DNA of 64,000 bases, taken from NCBI GenBank assembly GCA_964479625.1, contig CAYZMS010000008.1, positions 85,765 to 149,764 on the forward strand, written 5' to 3'. A model generated the notes under the pieces. That model was not told the origin of the DNA, made no database searches, and was given only the letters and a program-made list of their open reading frames with translations. A program made the translations under genes and the position numbers. This document shows, one piece after another, positions 44,491-52,475 of this stretch (the stretch's first letter is position 1; the number at the start of each line of letters is the position of its first letter). Source of the DNA: CAYZMS01 sp964479625. Lineage in GTDB: Bacteria; Bacteroidota; Bacteroidia; Chitinophagales; Saprospiraceae.

Positions 44491-46092
44491 CTATTCGAAA
44501 GTGACCATTACCCGCTGTTGTTTTAGCGGTGGAACACCGGGTAAGGCATCCAGGGCACCTTGTCCCTTCCCGTTTAGGCGGTTGGGGTCGATCCCGGCGC
44601 TAATAAGTTTAGCTACTAGTAAATCAGCACGTTGTCGGGTAAGGGAATTGGCAAAATCAGTCTGGCAGCCCGCATGTGTATAGACTATAATATTTGCTCG
44701 AAGTTCCGGATGCCTTTGTAACCAAATCACTAAGCGATCAATGTCCTCCCGGGCAAATTCCAGGGGTTCTATTGCATTTGATGCATACTGAATTAACCCT
44801 AACTGGACGGCCTGCTCTTTTTGGGAGTCAGCCACTTCAATATCTAAACGAATCTGAGTATCGGAAGTAAGCCCGGAAAAAATATCTTGGGGAACAGGTA
44901 TTAAACTTTGCATAGGCGCCCATTGGCTACCAGAAGCCCCAGACATAGGTGAAGGAGAGGGGTTGGGCAAGTAAGACTGTGGGGTGAAATCCACTCCTCC
45001 CTGCCAATTTGTGCCTGCCCGAACGACATAACTACTAGAGAACAACACTTCTGAATCCAGATAAAACCCGATAGCCTTGGGCTCAGGTAGTAGTATGGAA
45101 AAATCAGATTGCCCTTTCAGGGCATACCCGTTTTTTTTATGAAGCTCTATGGGCAGCTCCAGAGGGAAGTAGCAAATTTTGGCCTCATTTTCCGGGTGTA
45201 CCCCCCCGGTCAACAACTTTCCCTTGACCTGAAGAGCAGCTTGTGGCCGTTGTTGTTTTAGGATCTCCCCCTGGGTTAACCGGCCATCTTCCAGCCACCA
45301 GCCCTGATCACCGGAAATATTAACAGAAAAGTCTTTGGTTTCTTTTGATTGATCAATGGTCCCTTCTAATAGTACCGGATCAGACCACTTCTCCCAGCCT
45401 TCTCCCAATCTTCGACTGACAAATAACCGTTCGGTCCCCTCCTCTGAATACCGACCAGATGAAAAGTAAATAGTCTTGTGATCGGCCGCCAAAAAAACGG
45501 TACTTTCCGAAAGGTTGGAATTGAGTCTATTAAGAGGGATGAGCGGTCCCCATTCAAGTAACCCGGTTCTTTCCGCTAAAAAGATATCTGTTTGCCCATC
45601 CCTGGCCCCACTTAGCAATAGCAGAGCTCCATCAGTAGTGACCTGCCAATCACTTATTTCTTCAAAATCTCCTACACCGGGAACACGCATTCGTTGGGGA
45701 AGCTCGAACAATCGACCTTCTTTTTCCAGGCGAAAAAGGCTATTTCCATTTCTAACCGCAAAGAGAACCTGTTCATCATATCGCAACCCAGCGAACAGGT
45801 CGCTTCCTCTGGAATTGGCGGGTGCACTGAGATTCAACGGTTTTGAAAGCACATTTCCTGACCCTTCCTTGGTTCGCAACCATATATCTGCCTTATTTTC
45901 TATTCCATAATTACGCGGGTGATCCAGTAGACTTAAAAAAAGACGAGTCCCATCGTGGCTAATCATGGGGCCATCAAAAGCATAGGCATTATCGTAATGA
46001 AAAACGTCGTAAACAGGTAATTGAAGGGGCGCCTGTCCTTTTAAAAAGGGAGAAAGCAGAAGTAGGGACAACAGGAATAGAGGTCTGGTCAT
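44491..46092 (-). CDS. Exported OmpA-like protein with PD40-type repeats
   Basis: A 533-residue protein with signal peptide (LFLLSLLLLSPFLKGQ). The N-terminal half has WD40/PD40-like blades (MISHDGTRLFLSLLDHPRNY, TVFLAADHKTIYFSSGRYSE), the middle is beta-rich, and the last 110 residues form an OmpA/MotB peptidoglycan-binding domain: REDIDRLVIWLQRHPELRAN, IIVYTHAGCQTDFANSLTRQ, RADLLVAKLISAGIDPNRL. It probably links the outer membrane or periplasmic protein assemblies to peptidoglycan. The domain order resembles PorE-like proteins of T9SS, but I would not name it so. Confidence 0.78.
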   Translation of the reverse strand: MTRPLFLLSLLLLSPFLKGQAPLQLPVYDVFHYDNAYAFDGPMISHDGTRLFLSLLDHPRNYGIENKADIWLRTKEGSGNVLSKPLNLSAPANSRGSDLFAGLRYDEQVLFAVRNGNSLFRLEKEGRLFELPQRMRVPGVGDFEEISDWQVTTDGALLLLSGARDGQTDIFLAERTGLLEWGPLIPLNRLNSNLSESTVFLAADHKTIYFSSGRYSEEGTERLFVSRRLGEGWEKWSDPVLLEGTIDQSKETKDFSVNISGDQGWWLEDGRLTQGEILKQQRPQAALQVKGKLLTGGVHPENEAKICYFPLELPIELHKKNGYALKGQSDFSILLPEPKAIGFYLDSEVLFSSSYVVRAGTNWQGGVDFTPQSYLPNPSPSPMSGASGSQWAPMQSLIPVPQDIFSGLTSDTQIRLDIEVADSQKEQAVQLGLIQYASNAIEPLEFAREDIDRLVIWLQRHPELRANIIVYTHAGCQTDFANSLTRQRADLLVAKLISAGIDPNRLNGKGQGALDALPGVPPLKQQRVMVTFE

Positions 46093-46388
46093 AGTAGCAG
46101 CTGTAGTATTCTCATGTTAGACGATTTACAGGCTGGAAGTTTTATTATCGGATCGTTAAAAAGGTAAAATGGAAACGTTAAGAAAACTTCCTGATAGGCT
46201 TTCAGACAAATACCTTGCCAAAAGGTCGAATGAAAACCGCCTTGTTCATGGGAATGTCAGCCGGGACGGCCATTGGCAGATCGTTCATTGGTAAAGTTAC
46301 AGAAAAAAAGGCAAAGCTCAGAAGCAAACCCAATAGTGCCTCAAAGAAATCAGACCATAAAACCTCTTAAAAGACAAACTTTCAGAGG
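46093..46388. other. Intergenic region of 296 bases
   Basis: It lies between two minus-strand genes. The only possible coding content I see is the small plus-strand frame at 46230-46370 and a shorter overlapping frame at 46169-46294. No clear terminator or consensus promoter is visible. Confidence 0.4.
46230..46370 (+). CDS. Possible small protein, 46 residues, antisense-oriented to its neighbours
   Basis: ATG at 46230 to TAA at 46368-46370 encodes MKTALFMGMSAGTAIGRSFI followed by a strongly basic tail (KVTEKKAKLRSK and more). The N-terminal part could be a small glycine-zipper membrane helix of the GxxxG kind. The neighbours are on the opposite strand. Another frame (46169-46294) overlaps it, so chance is a real possibility. 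The start has no obvious promoter. Confidence 0.3.
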   Translation: MKTALFMGMSAGTAIGRSFIGKVTEKKAKLRSKPNSASKKSDHKTS

Positions 46389-47486
46389 CTACACATTAAA
46401 ATCCACTTCTATGGTTGCACTGGTTGGATGCGACTGGCAGGTAAGGATATAACCCTGTTGGATTTCTTCCTCATCCAAAGCGAAACAGGCATCCATTTTT
46501 ACCGAACCAACAGCTACCTTTGCCATACAGGTCGAACAAGCCCCAGCCAGACAGGAATAAGGCGGGTTGTGCCCTTCTTTCAACAATACATCAAGCACCG
46601 TTTTTCCCTGGGGAACGGTCGTTTCTACGGTTGTCCCATTGAGTTTAGCCACCAGTTTTGCCCCATCCAGGCCCTCCTGGGAATTAGTATTTGTACGACC
46701 GCTGATGAAGCGTTCCGTATGGATATTTTCCTCAGGGACACCACTTTCGCTCAGGGCCTGCTCCACCCGGTCAATCATATCACCAGGACCACAAATAAAA
46801 TATTCTGCGGATTTTGCATCTGCGGGATAACTATCCAGCCATTCCAGCAAAAGTGCTTTTCTGATGCGGCCGGTAAGGCCTTCCCAATTAGATTTTCCTT
46901 TGTTGAACAGCCCACCTATTCCTTTGGGTTTTTCTCGTTTTGGCCGACTCAATACATGGGTAACGCTCAATTGCCCTTCGTACTTTTGAACCAACTCGTC
47001 CAGCTCTTTTTGAAAGATAATCGTCTCCTCATTCCGATTACCATAAAGCAAATGAAGGCTGCTCTGAGGTTCCTCTTCCAGTGTAGTTTTAATAATGGAA
47101 AGGAGTGGTGTAATTCCACTACCAGCACCGATCAGGTAATACGTTTTTCGTTGATCTGCATCCAGTTGTGTAAAAAACCGGCCTTCAGGGGGCATAACGG
47201 AAACCAGGTCCCCAACCTTCAACTGGTCGTGGATATGGTTAGAAACGAGGCCTTTTTTGACTCGTTTCACCGTAACGGCTAACTCGGGTTCAAGAGGGCT
47301 GCTACACATGGAATAAGCCCGCCTTTCTTGTCTTCCCCTGACCTCAAAGCGCAAGGTAAGGTACTGCCCCTGAGTGTATCGAAAGGTTTCTTTAAGTGCT
47401 GCTGGTACTTCAAAAAGAACAGTAACTGCATCAGCGGTTTCTGATCTTAGCTGTTTTACCTTAAGGGGGTAAAAGTCTTTACTCAT
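46389..47486 (-). CDS. Ferredoxin-NADP reductase-type oxidoreductase with 2Fe-2S domain (PaaE-like)
   Basis: A 365-residue protein with an N-terminal FAD-binding domain (RRAYSMCSSP), an NAD(P)-binding domain (YYLIGAGSGITPLLSIIKT and CGPGDMIDRVEQAL) and a C-terminal plant-type 2Fe-2S ferredoxin domain (PYSCLAGACSTCMAKVAVGS, then a distal Cys in YILTCQSHP). This order matches PaaE and related reductases that pass electrons from NADPH to oxygenases or desaturases. No oxygenase is adjacent, so the electron acceptor is unknown. Confidence 0.85.
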   Translation of the reverse strand: MSKDFYPLKVKQLRSETADAVTVLFEVPAALKETFRYTQGQYLTLRFEVRGRQERRAYSMCSSPLEPELAVTVKRVKKGLVSNHIHDQLKVGDLVSVMPPEGRFFTQLDADQRKTYYLIGAGSGITPLLSIIKTTLEEEPQSSLHLLYGNRNEETIIFQKELDELVQKYEGQLSVTHVLSRPKREKPKGIGGLFNKGKSNWEGLTGRIRKALLLEWLDSYPADAKSAEYFICGPGDMIDRVEQALSESGVPEENIHTERFISGRTNTNSQEGLDGAKLVAKLNGTTVETTVPQGKTVLDVLLKEGHNPPYSCLAGACSTCMAKVAVGSVKMDACFALDEEEIQQGYILTCQSHPTSATIEVDFNV

Positions 47487-47602
47487 ATTCTATATTTTCG
47501 AAAAGGAGGGGCATTAGGTAAATACTTAGGGCCTAAATAATCATAAAGGCTACCCTACACCTTCTCTCCTATTTCTTAGACAATCGGTACTACTTTTCAA
47601 AC

Positions 47603-48745
47603 TTACAGCTTAACGTTTTTTTGGGAAATGAGTTTAAGAAAAACGGTCAGCTGTTTGAAGTCCAGAACTCCAACCAGGTCTCCCCATTTGTTCAAAACGG
47701 GTAATAATTGGATCTCATGTTCCTGAATTCGGTTGAGGGCTTGTTTGAGGTTATCATCCTCCAGGATAAAACTCAAATCTGACATCGGTGTATAATAATC
47801 CTTTACCAGGCTATCGAAATCTTTAGCCCGAAAGGCATTCATGATCTGGCTTTCCTGCAAAACTCCAGCCGGAGATTGCCATTGGTCTAAAACCAGAAAA
47901 TGCTTTTCGCTTCCTGTCTGGTACGACCTCAGAGCCTCCTCCATAGGATCATCTTTATATATTCTTATAAAAGAGCGCCGAACTACTTCCGTGACACCAT
48001 ACCTGGCAAGCATTTCCTCTGTTCGAACCATCCGGTACTCACCAGATGCAGTGATAAAAACGAATATTCCAATAAAGATAAAGATCAGGCTGTCACCCTG
48101 GAATAAGCCCAGCGTAATTAGAACTATTGCTGCTCCCTGCCCTACATAAGCTGCGATCCGGGTGGCGTTCAGCCGGGATGTTCGACTCGCCAGAAGAGCC
48201 CTTAAAATTCGACCACCATCCATTGGAAAAGCAGGGATCAAATTAAAGGCAGCAAGGGTAAGGTTCAATGCAATGATCCCCAGAAAAAAATATTCGAAGG
48301 GTGCCAGATCCGGCATGAAATAGTTTCCTCCCTCATTGAATAAACTGAGGAAAAAGTTGCGACTAGTCGTCCATTCAAATCGAAGCAAATAGGGGGATAG
48401 AAGCAGAGCGATCAGCAGGTTAACCAATGGCCCTGCAATAGCTACCATAAACTCCTGAAAGGGTTTTTCAGGAAGGCGATCCAGTCGGGCTACCCCTCCG
48501 ATGGGGGATAAGATGATATCACGGGTACGCACACCGTATTGACGGGCGGTCAGGGCATGCCCAAACTCATGTAAGACTACACAGGTGAAAAGCGCCAACA
48601 CAAAGAATAACGCCCATATTGTTCCTGCTGCTCCCCAGGATTGCTGCACGGAGACATACCCAACATAGACAAAGATCAACAAGAAGGACCAATGCAATTT
48701 TACGGGTATTCCGAAAAATTGAGCAATTCGAATAGATCTATTCAT
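47603..48745 (-). CDS. Site-2 protease family membrane metalloprotease with CBS domains
   Basis: A 380-residue M50 family protein. Membrane helices run to about residue 240; the zinc site is VVLHEFGHALTARQYG (HEFGH at 59-63) with the third ligand in NLIPAFPMDGGRIL (Asp176). Residues about 245-380 are a pair of CBS domains, VVRRSFIRIYKDDPMEEAL and LLPVLNKWGDLVGVLDF. This is the SpoIVFB-like group with CBS regulation by nucleotides. It would cleave membrane-embedded regulators; the substrate is unknown. Confidence 0.88.
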   Translation of the reverse strand: MNRSIRIAQFFGIPVKLHWSFLLIFVYVGYVSVQQSWGAAGTIWALFFVLALFTCVVLHEFGHALTARQYGVRTRDIILSPIGGVARLDRLPEKPFQEFMVAIAGPLVNLLIALLLSPYLLRFEWTTSRNFFLSLFNEGGNYFMPDLAPFEYFFLGIIALNLTLAAFNLIPAFPMDGGRILRALLASRTSRLNATRIAAYVGQGAAIVLITLGLFQGDSLIFIFIGIFVFITASGEYRMVRTEEMLARYGVTEVVRRSFIRIYKDDPMEEALRSYQTGSEKHFLVLDQWQSPAGVLQESQIMNAFRAKDFDSLVKDYYTPMSDLSFILEDDNLKQALNRIQEHEIQLLPVLNKWGDLVGVLDFKQLTVFLKLISQKNVKL

Positions 48746-48780
48746 GTTCTAGGAAACCCCTTGGGAGCCTCCATGGTTCA

Positions 48781-49968
48781 TTAAGCCTGCTGCAAAGCAT
48801 CTATCCCTGCAATCGGCAAATACAGTTCATTGTCCAAAAGGTTCCGGGAGATAACGATATGTTGAACCTCTGAAGTACCCTCATATATTTGAGTGATCTT
48901 TGCATCTCGCATTAACCTTTCTACATGGTACTCTTTTACATAACCGTAACCGCCATGTACCTGAACTGCCTCCACGGTGGTTCGCATTGCTACTTCCGAT
49001 GCAAATAGTTTAGCCATTGCACTAGCTGCGTTATAGTCCAGGCCCTGATCTTTTATCCATGCAGAGCGGTAAACCATCATTTTTGCAGCTTCCACATCCA
49101 TGGCCATTTTGGCCAATTTAAAAGCAACTGCCTGATGATGACTGATAGTTTTGCCGAAAGTTTCTCGTTCTTTCGCGTATTTAACAGCCAATTCATAGGC
49201 ACCACCAGCAATTCCCAGGGCCTGAGCGGCAATACCGATGCGCCCTCCTGAAAGGGTTTTCATCGCAAATTTAAAGCCGAAGCCATCTTCTCCAATCCGG
49301 TTAGCCTTAGGAACTCTGACCTCATTATAACTAATGGTGTGTGTATCAGAGGAGCGAATACCCAACTTATCTTCCTTCGCCCCGATATGCACCCCTTCCC
49401 AATCCGTTTCCACCAGCAGAGCATTGATTCCCCTATGGCCCTTTTCGGCATCCGTCTGCGCCATTACGATGTGCAATTGAGAAGTCCCTCCATTGGTGAT
49501 CCAGTTCTTAACACCGGTTAAAAGGTAATGATCTCCCATATCCCGGGCAACGGTGCGCTGGCTGGTTGCATCAGAACCTGCTTCTGGCTCGGAAAGGCAA
49601 AAGGCGCCAATCCATTCACCTGTAGCCAGTTTGGTCAGGTATTTAGACTTTTGTTCTTCCGTACCATACTCTTCGATCCCCCAGCAAACCAGGGAATTAT
49701 TTACAGATATGGCAACAGAAGCAGAATTATCTATTTTTGATATTTCCTCCATGGCCAATACATAGGACAAAGTGTCCATACCCCCTCCATTATACTGAGG
49801 GTCAGTCATCATACCCATAAACCCCAGCTCTCCCATTTTTTTTAATTGTTCCGTAGGGTGGATCATGTGGGCATCCCGTTCTATCACGCCAGGTAGCAAT
49901 TCCTTCTGAGCAAATTCCCGTGCTGCTTCTCGAACGGCAAGATGTTCTTCTAAAAGTTGAAACTCCAT
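48781..49968 (-). CDS. Acyl-CoA dehydrogenase
   Basis: A 395-residue FAD-dependent acyl-CoA dehydrogenase, catalysing alpha,beta-desaturation of acyl-CoA. Motifs are WIGAFCLSEPEAGSDATSQR, the signature KNWITNGG, DKLGIRSSDTHTISYNEVRV, RETFGKTISHHQAVAFKLAK and near the C-terminus VQVHGGYGYVKEYHVERLMR, then KITQIYEGTSEVQHIVISR with the expected catalytic Glu. The sequence type resembles short/branched-chain enzymes. It starts 36 bases upstream of the site-2 protease, same strand. Confidence 0.93.
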   Translation of the reverse strand: MEFQLLEEHLAVREAAREFAQKELLPGVIERDAHMIHPTEQLKKMGELGFMGMMTDPQYNGGGMDTLSYVLAMEEISKIDNSASVAISVNNSLVCWGIEEYGTEEQKSKYLTKLATGEWIGAFCLSEPEAGSDATSQRTVARDMGDHYLLTGVKNWITNGGTSQLHIVMAQTDAEKGHRGINALLVETDWEGVHIGAKEDKLGIRSSDTHTISYNEVRVPKANRIGEDGFGFKFAMKTLSGGRIGIAAQALGIAGGAYELAVKYAKERETFGKTISHHQAVAFKLAKMAMDVEAAKMMVYRSAWIKDQGLDYNAASAMAKLFASEVAMRTTVEAVQVHGGYGYVKEYHVERLMRDAKITQIYEGTSEVQHIVISRNLLDNELYLPIAGIDALQQA

Positions 49969-50128
49969 AATGTGGTTTTTTTGTTAGGGATAAAAAGAGA
50001 TATCTTCCTTGCCTTTAACAAAGGGAACAAGAAAGCGGCAGGTAGGTTTCATCCATTACAAACTGCATTAGCGAAAATACGCTGAAAAAATTAAAAGGGG
50101 AAACAATCACTTAGCAGAATGCCACCTT

Positions 50129-50452
50129 TTACGTGCTTTTGAATTCTTCAATGACCTGCATAACCGTTCGAAAGGCTACGAACTGATCGTTAAACTTTTG
50201 GTAGTGTACTTTTTGAAGGCGATAGGCGTCTTTTTCCTGATAAAGTTGAAAAGTAACCATATTCGGACAAAGGTATTGGATGGCGTAAGTGATCCCATCT
50301 ACTTCATCAACTCCCATCAGTCGGCAAATTTTATACTCCTCGAATTTACCAGTTGCCATCACTTCTGGAATGTGCACCCTTTTCATCCAATTCAACCATT
50401 GCAAATGCACTTCTATTTCTACCTTAACGGTAACATTGTAAAGGATCTTCAT
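50129..50452 (-). CDS. DUF4286 family small protein
   Basis: A 107-residue cytoplasmic protein with the family's typical opening MKILYNVTVKVEIEVHLQWL and the motif HIPEVMATGKFEEYKICRLM. The fold is probably a ferredoxin-like dimer of the antibiotic-monooxygenase kind. Its ATG overlaps the murA TAA by one base (TAATG), so translation is coupled. The order DUF4290-murA-DUF4286 is conserved in Bacteroidota. Function unknown. Confidence 0.88.
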   Translation of the reverse strand: MKILYNVTVKVEIEVHLQWLNWMKRVHIPEVMATGKFEEYKICRLMGVDEVDGITYAIQYLCPNMVTFQLYQEKDAYRLQKVHYQKFNDQFVAFRTVMQVIEEFKST

Positions 50453-51762
50453 TAAATCCGGGTGATTTTTGCGCCGATGGCATTCAGGCGGTCGTCAATG
50501 CGTTGGTAACCTCGGTCGATTTGATGTATATTATAGATCGTACTTTTTCCACGGGCGGAAAGTGCCGCGATCAATAGTGCTACCCCTGCCCGGATATCGG
50601 GAGAAGTCATAGAAATGCCTCGTAATTTATAGCGACGATTCAGGCCAATTACCGTAGCCCGGTGTGGGTCACAAAGAATAATCTGGGCCCCCATGTCGAT
50701 CAATTTATCCACAAAGAATAATCTGCTTTCGAACATCTTCTGATGTACCAGCACCGAACCCTTCGCCTGCGTAGCCACCACCAGGATAATGCTCATCAGA
50801 TCCGGCGTAAAACCCGGCCAGGGAGCATCGTAAATGGTCATGATGGAGCCGTCAATAAAGGTTTGGATCTCTTGCTCCTCCTGTGCAGGAACCCGAATAT
50901 CGTCTCCATCCACTTCCAACACAATCCCCATTCGTTCGAATGTTCGGAGGATGATACCCAATTCGTTTACAGCCGCATTTCGTATGGTAATATCAGAACT
51001 CGTCATGGCGGCCAACCCAATGAAACTGCCAATCTCGATCATGTCAGGCAATAAGCGATGATTCGCCCCACCCAATTCTGCAACTCCACGAATCTGAAGT
51101 AGGTTAGAGCCAATACCTGCAATGTTGGCACCCATCCGATTAAGAAGGCGGCATAGTTGCTGGACGTAGGGCTCACAGGCTGCATTATAGATCATCGTCT
51201 CTCCCTTAGCCAAAACGGCAGCCAAAACGACGTTAGCAGTTCCTGTTACGGAGATTTCCTCCATGAGGATATTGGCACCGGTTAGCCCATTGGTCTGGAC
51301 CAGGTATTGATTATTGACCTCATCGTATTGGAACTTAGCGCCGAGTTTTTCCAATCCAAGAAAATGAGTATCCAGCCGCCGGCGTCCGATCTTATCTCCA
51401 CCTGGCTGAGGTAAAAAAGCTTTACCAAAGCGGGCGAGCAGTGGGCCGAGCAGCATAACCGAACCCCTTATTCTGCGTGCATTTTCCTGAAAAGCTTCAC
51501 TGCGGATGTAATCCAGGTCTATATTCCTAGCCTGGAAAGTGAAGGTATGCGCATTTTCCTGTTCCACCTCTACTCCCAGACCTTCAAGCAGTTCCCTCAA
51601 TCGTCGAACATCCTGAATATCCGGTAAATTGGCGATTCGGACTTTTTCTTCAGTGAGTAAGGTCGCACAAAGCACTTGCAGGGCTTCATTTTTGGCTCCT
51701 TGCGGATCAAGTGCTCCCTTCAACTGTGCTTCTCCCTGAACTTCAAAGGCGTCCAACTTCAT
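50452..51762 (-). CDS. murA: UDP-N-acetylglucosamine 1-carboxyvinyltransferase MurA
   Basis: A 436-residue enzyme that transfers enolpyruvyl from PEP to UDP-GlcNAc, the first committed step of peptidoglycan synthesis. GAKNEALQVL with Lys24 and the PWPGFTPDLMSI block are present. In the active-site loop PGGDKIGRRRLDTHF, Asp123 stands where E. coli has Cys115, the fosfomycin target; this Cys-to-Asp form is known to be insensitive to the drug. It sits 11 bases after the DUF4290 gene and shares a TAATG with the DUF4286 gene. Confidence 0.95.
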   Translation of the reverse strand: MKLDAFEVQGEAQLKGALDPQGAKNEALQVLCATLLTEEKVRIANLPDIQDVRRLRELLEGLGVEVEQENAHTFTFQARNIDLDYIRSEAFQENARRIRGSVMLLGPLLARFGKAFLPQPGGDKIGRRRLDTHFLGLEKLGAKFQYDEVNNQYLVQTNGLTGANILMEEISVTGTANVVLAAVLAKGETMIYNAACEPYVQQLCRLLNRMGANIAGIGSNLLQIRGVAELGGANHRLLPDMIEIGSFIGLAAMTSSDITIRNAAVNELGIILRTFERMGIVLEVDGDDIRVPAQEEQEIQTFIDGSIMTIYDAPWPGFTPDLMSIILVVATQAKGSVLVHQKMFESRLFFVDKLIDMGAQIILCDPHRATVIGLNRRYKLRGISMTSPDIRAGVALLIAALSARGKSTIYNIHQIDRGYQRIDDRLNAIGAKITRI

Positions 51763-51773
51763 AGCCGGGTGGC

Positions 51774-52433
51774 TTATTTGCGTTTACCGCCGCGATTGCT
51801 GCGGCCACGCCCCTTATTGTTATTTGAATAACTGCCGTTAGAGCGTTTTCTGCGACGATTAGGACTTGCGAGGTTATCAATAGCAGTCTCCTCGTCCAGG
51901 GAGAGCTCACCATTAGAAAGAGATTCCAGGTCAGACTTAATAATATCGTCGCTTACGTAATGTTCTTTGTTCCAGGTTTGGTAAGCCAGTTTCATGTAAG
52001 AGCCGATCACTTTGACGAAACCGTCTCGTTTGGGCCCCGCCTCCATATCAAGCGCTCTTTTGATGAGGGTTTGCACGTTGTGCCCATAGTGTCGAAAGCG
52101 GGCTTCTGTTATCGGATAACCGATCGGTTCAGGTTTTTTGGCATCACTTTCAGGTGAAGGTCTAAGGCCATGGGGAGCTTCGACCTCCAGATCGTAATTG
52201 GCGATCCGGAAAACGTGCTTCCAGAGCTTATCTCTATAATCATCCAAATTGCGATTCTGAGGATGCATTTGCATCATCAGATTGATCACTCGCTCTACAA
52301 ATTGCTGGCGTTCTTCGGGTTTTTCGATCGTTCTTGCATGATCGATCATTTTTTGGACGTGGCGTCCATATTCCGGAATAATTAAAATATCCCGTCCGGA
52401 ATTGTATTCCAATTCAAAATCAGAAGGTCCCAT
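51774..52433 (-). CDS. DUF4290 family protein
   Basis: A 219-residue cytoplasmic protein. The conserved part (residues about 5-170) includes LEYNSGRDILIIPEYGRHVQ, MHPQNRNLDDYRDKLWKHVF and FRHYGHNVQTLIKRAL. The C-terminal tail is a basic, Asn/Gly/Arg-rich stretch (RRRKRSNGSYSNNNKGRGRS) like RNA-binding tails. It starts the murA operon. Function unknown, but its constant place next to murA in Bacteroidota hints at a link to wall synthesis. Confidence 0.9.
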   Translation of the reverse strand: MGPSDFELEYNSGRDILIIPEYGRHVQKMIDHARTIEKPEERQQFVERVINLMMQMHPQNRNLDDYRDKLWKHVFRIANYDLEVEAPHGLRPSPESDAKKPEPIGYPITEARFRHYGHNVQTLIKRALDMEAGPKRDGFVKVIGSYMKLAYQTWNKEHYVSDDIIKSDLESLSNGELSLDEETAIDNLASPNRRRKRSNGSYSNNNKGRGRSNRGGKRK

Positions 52434-52475
52434 TATTCATTTTTTCATTAAAAAAGCCTGGAGGTTTACTACCGC

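Noticed and set aside
46428..47282. A 284-codon plus-strand frame opposite the ferredoxin-reductase gene
   Set aside because: The minus-strand gene has complete FAD, NAD and 2Fe-2S motifs; the opposite frame has no recognisable motif and is a shadow.
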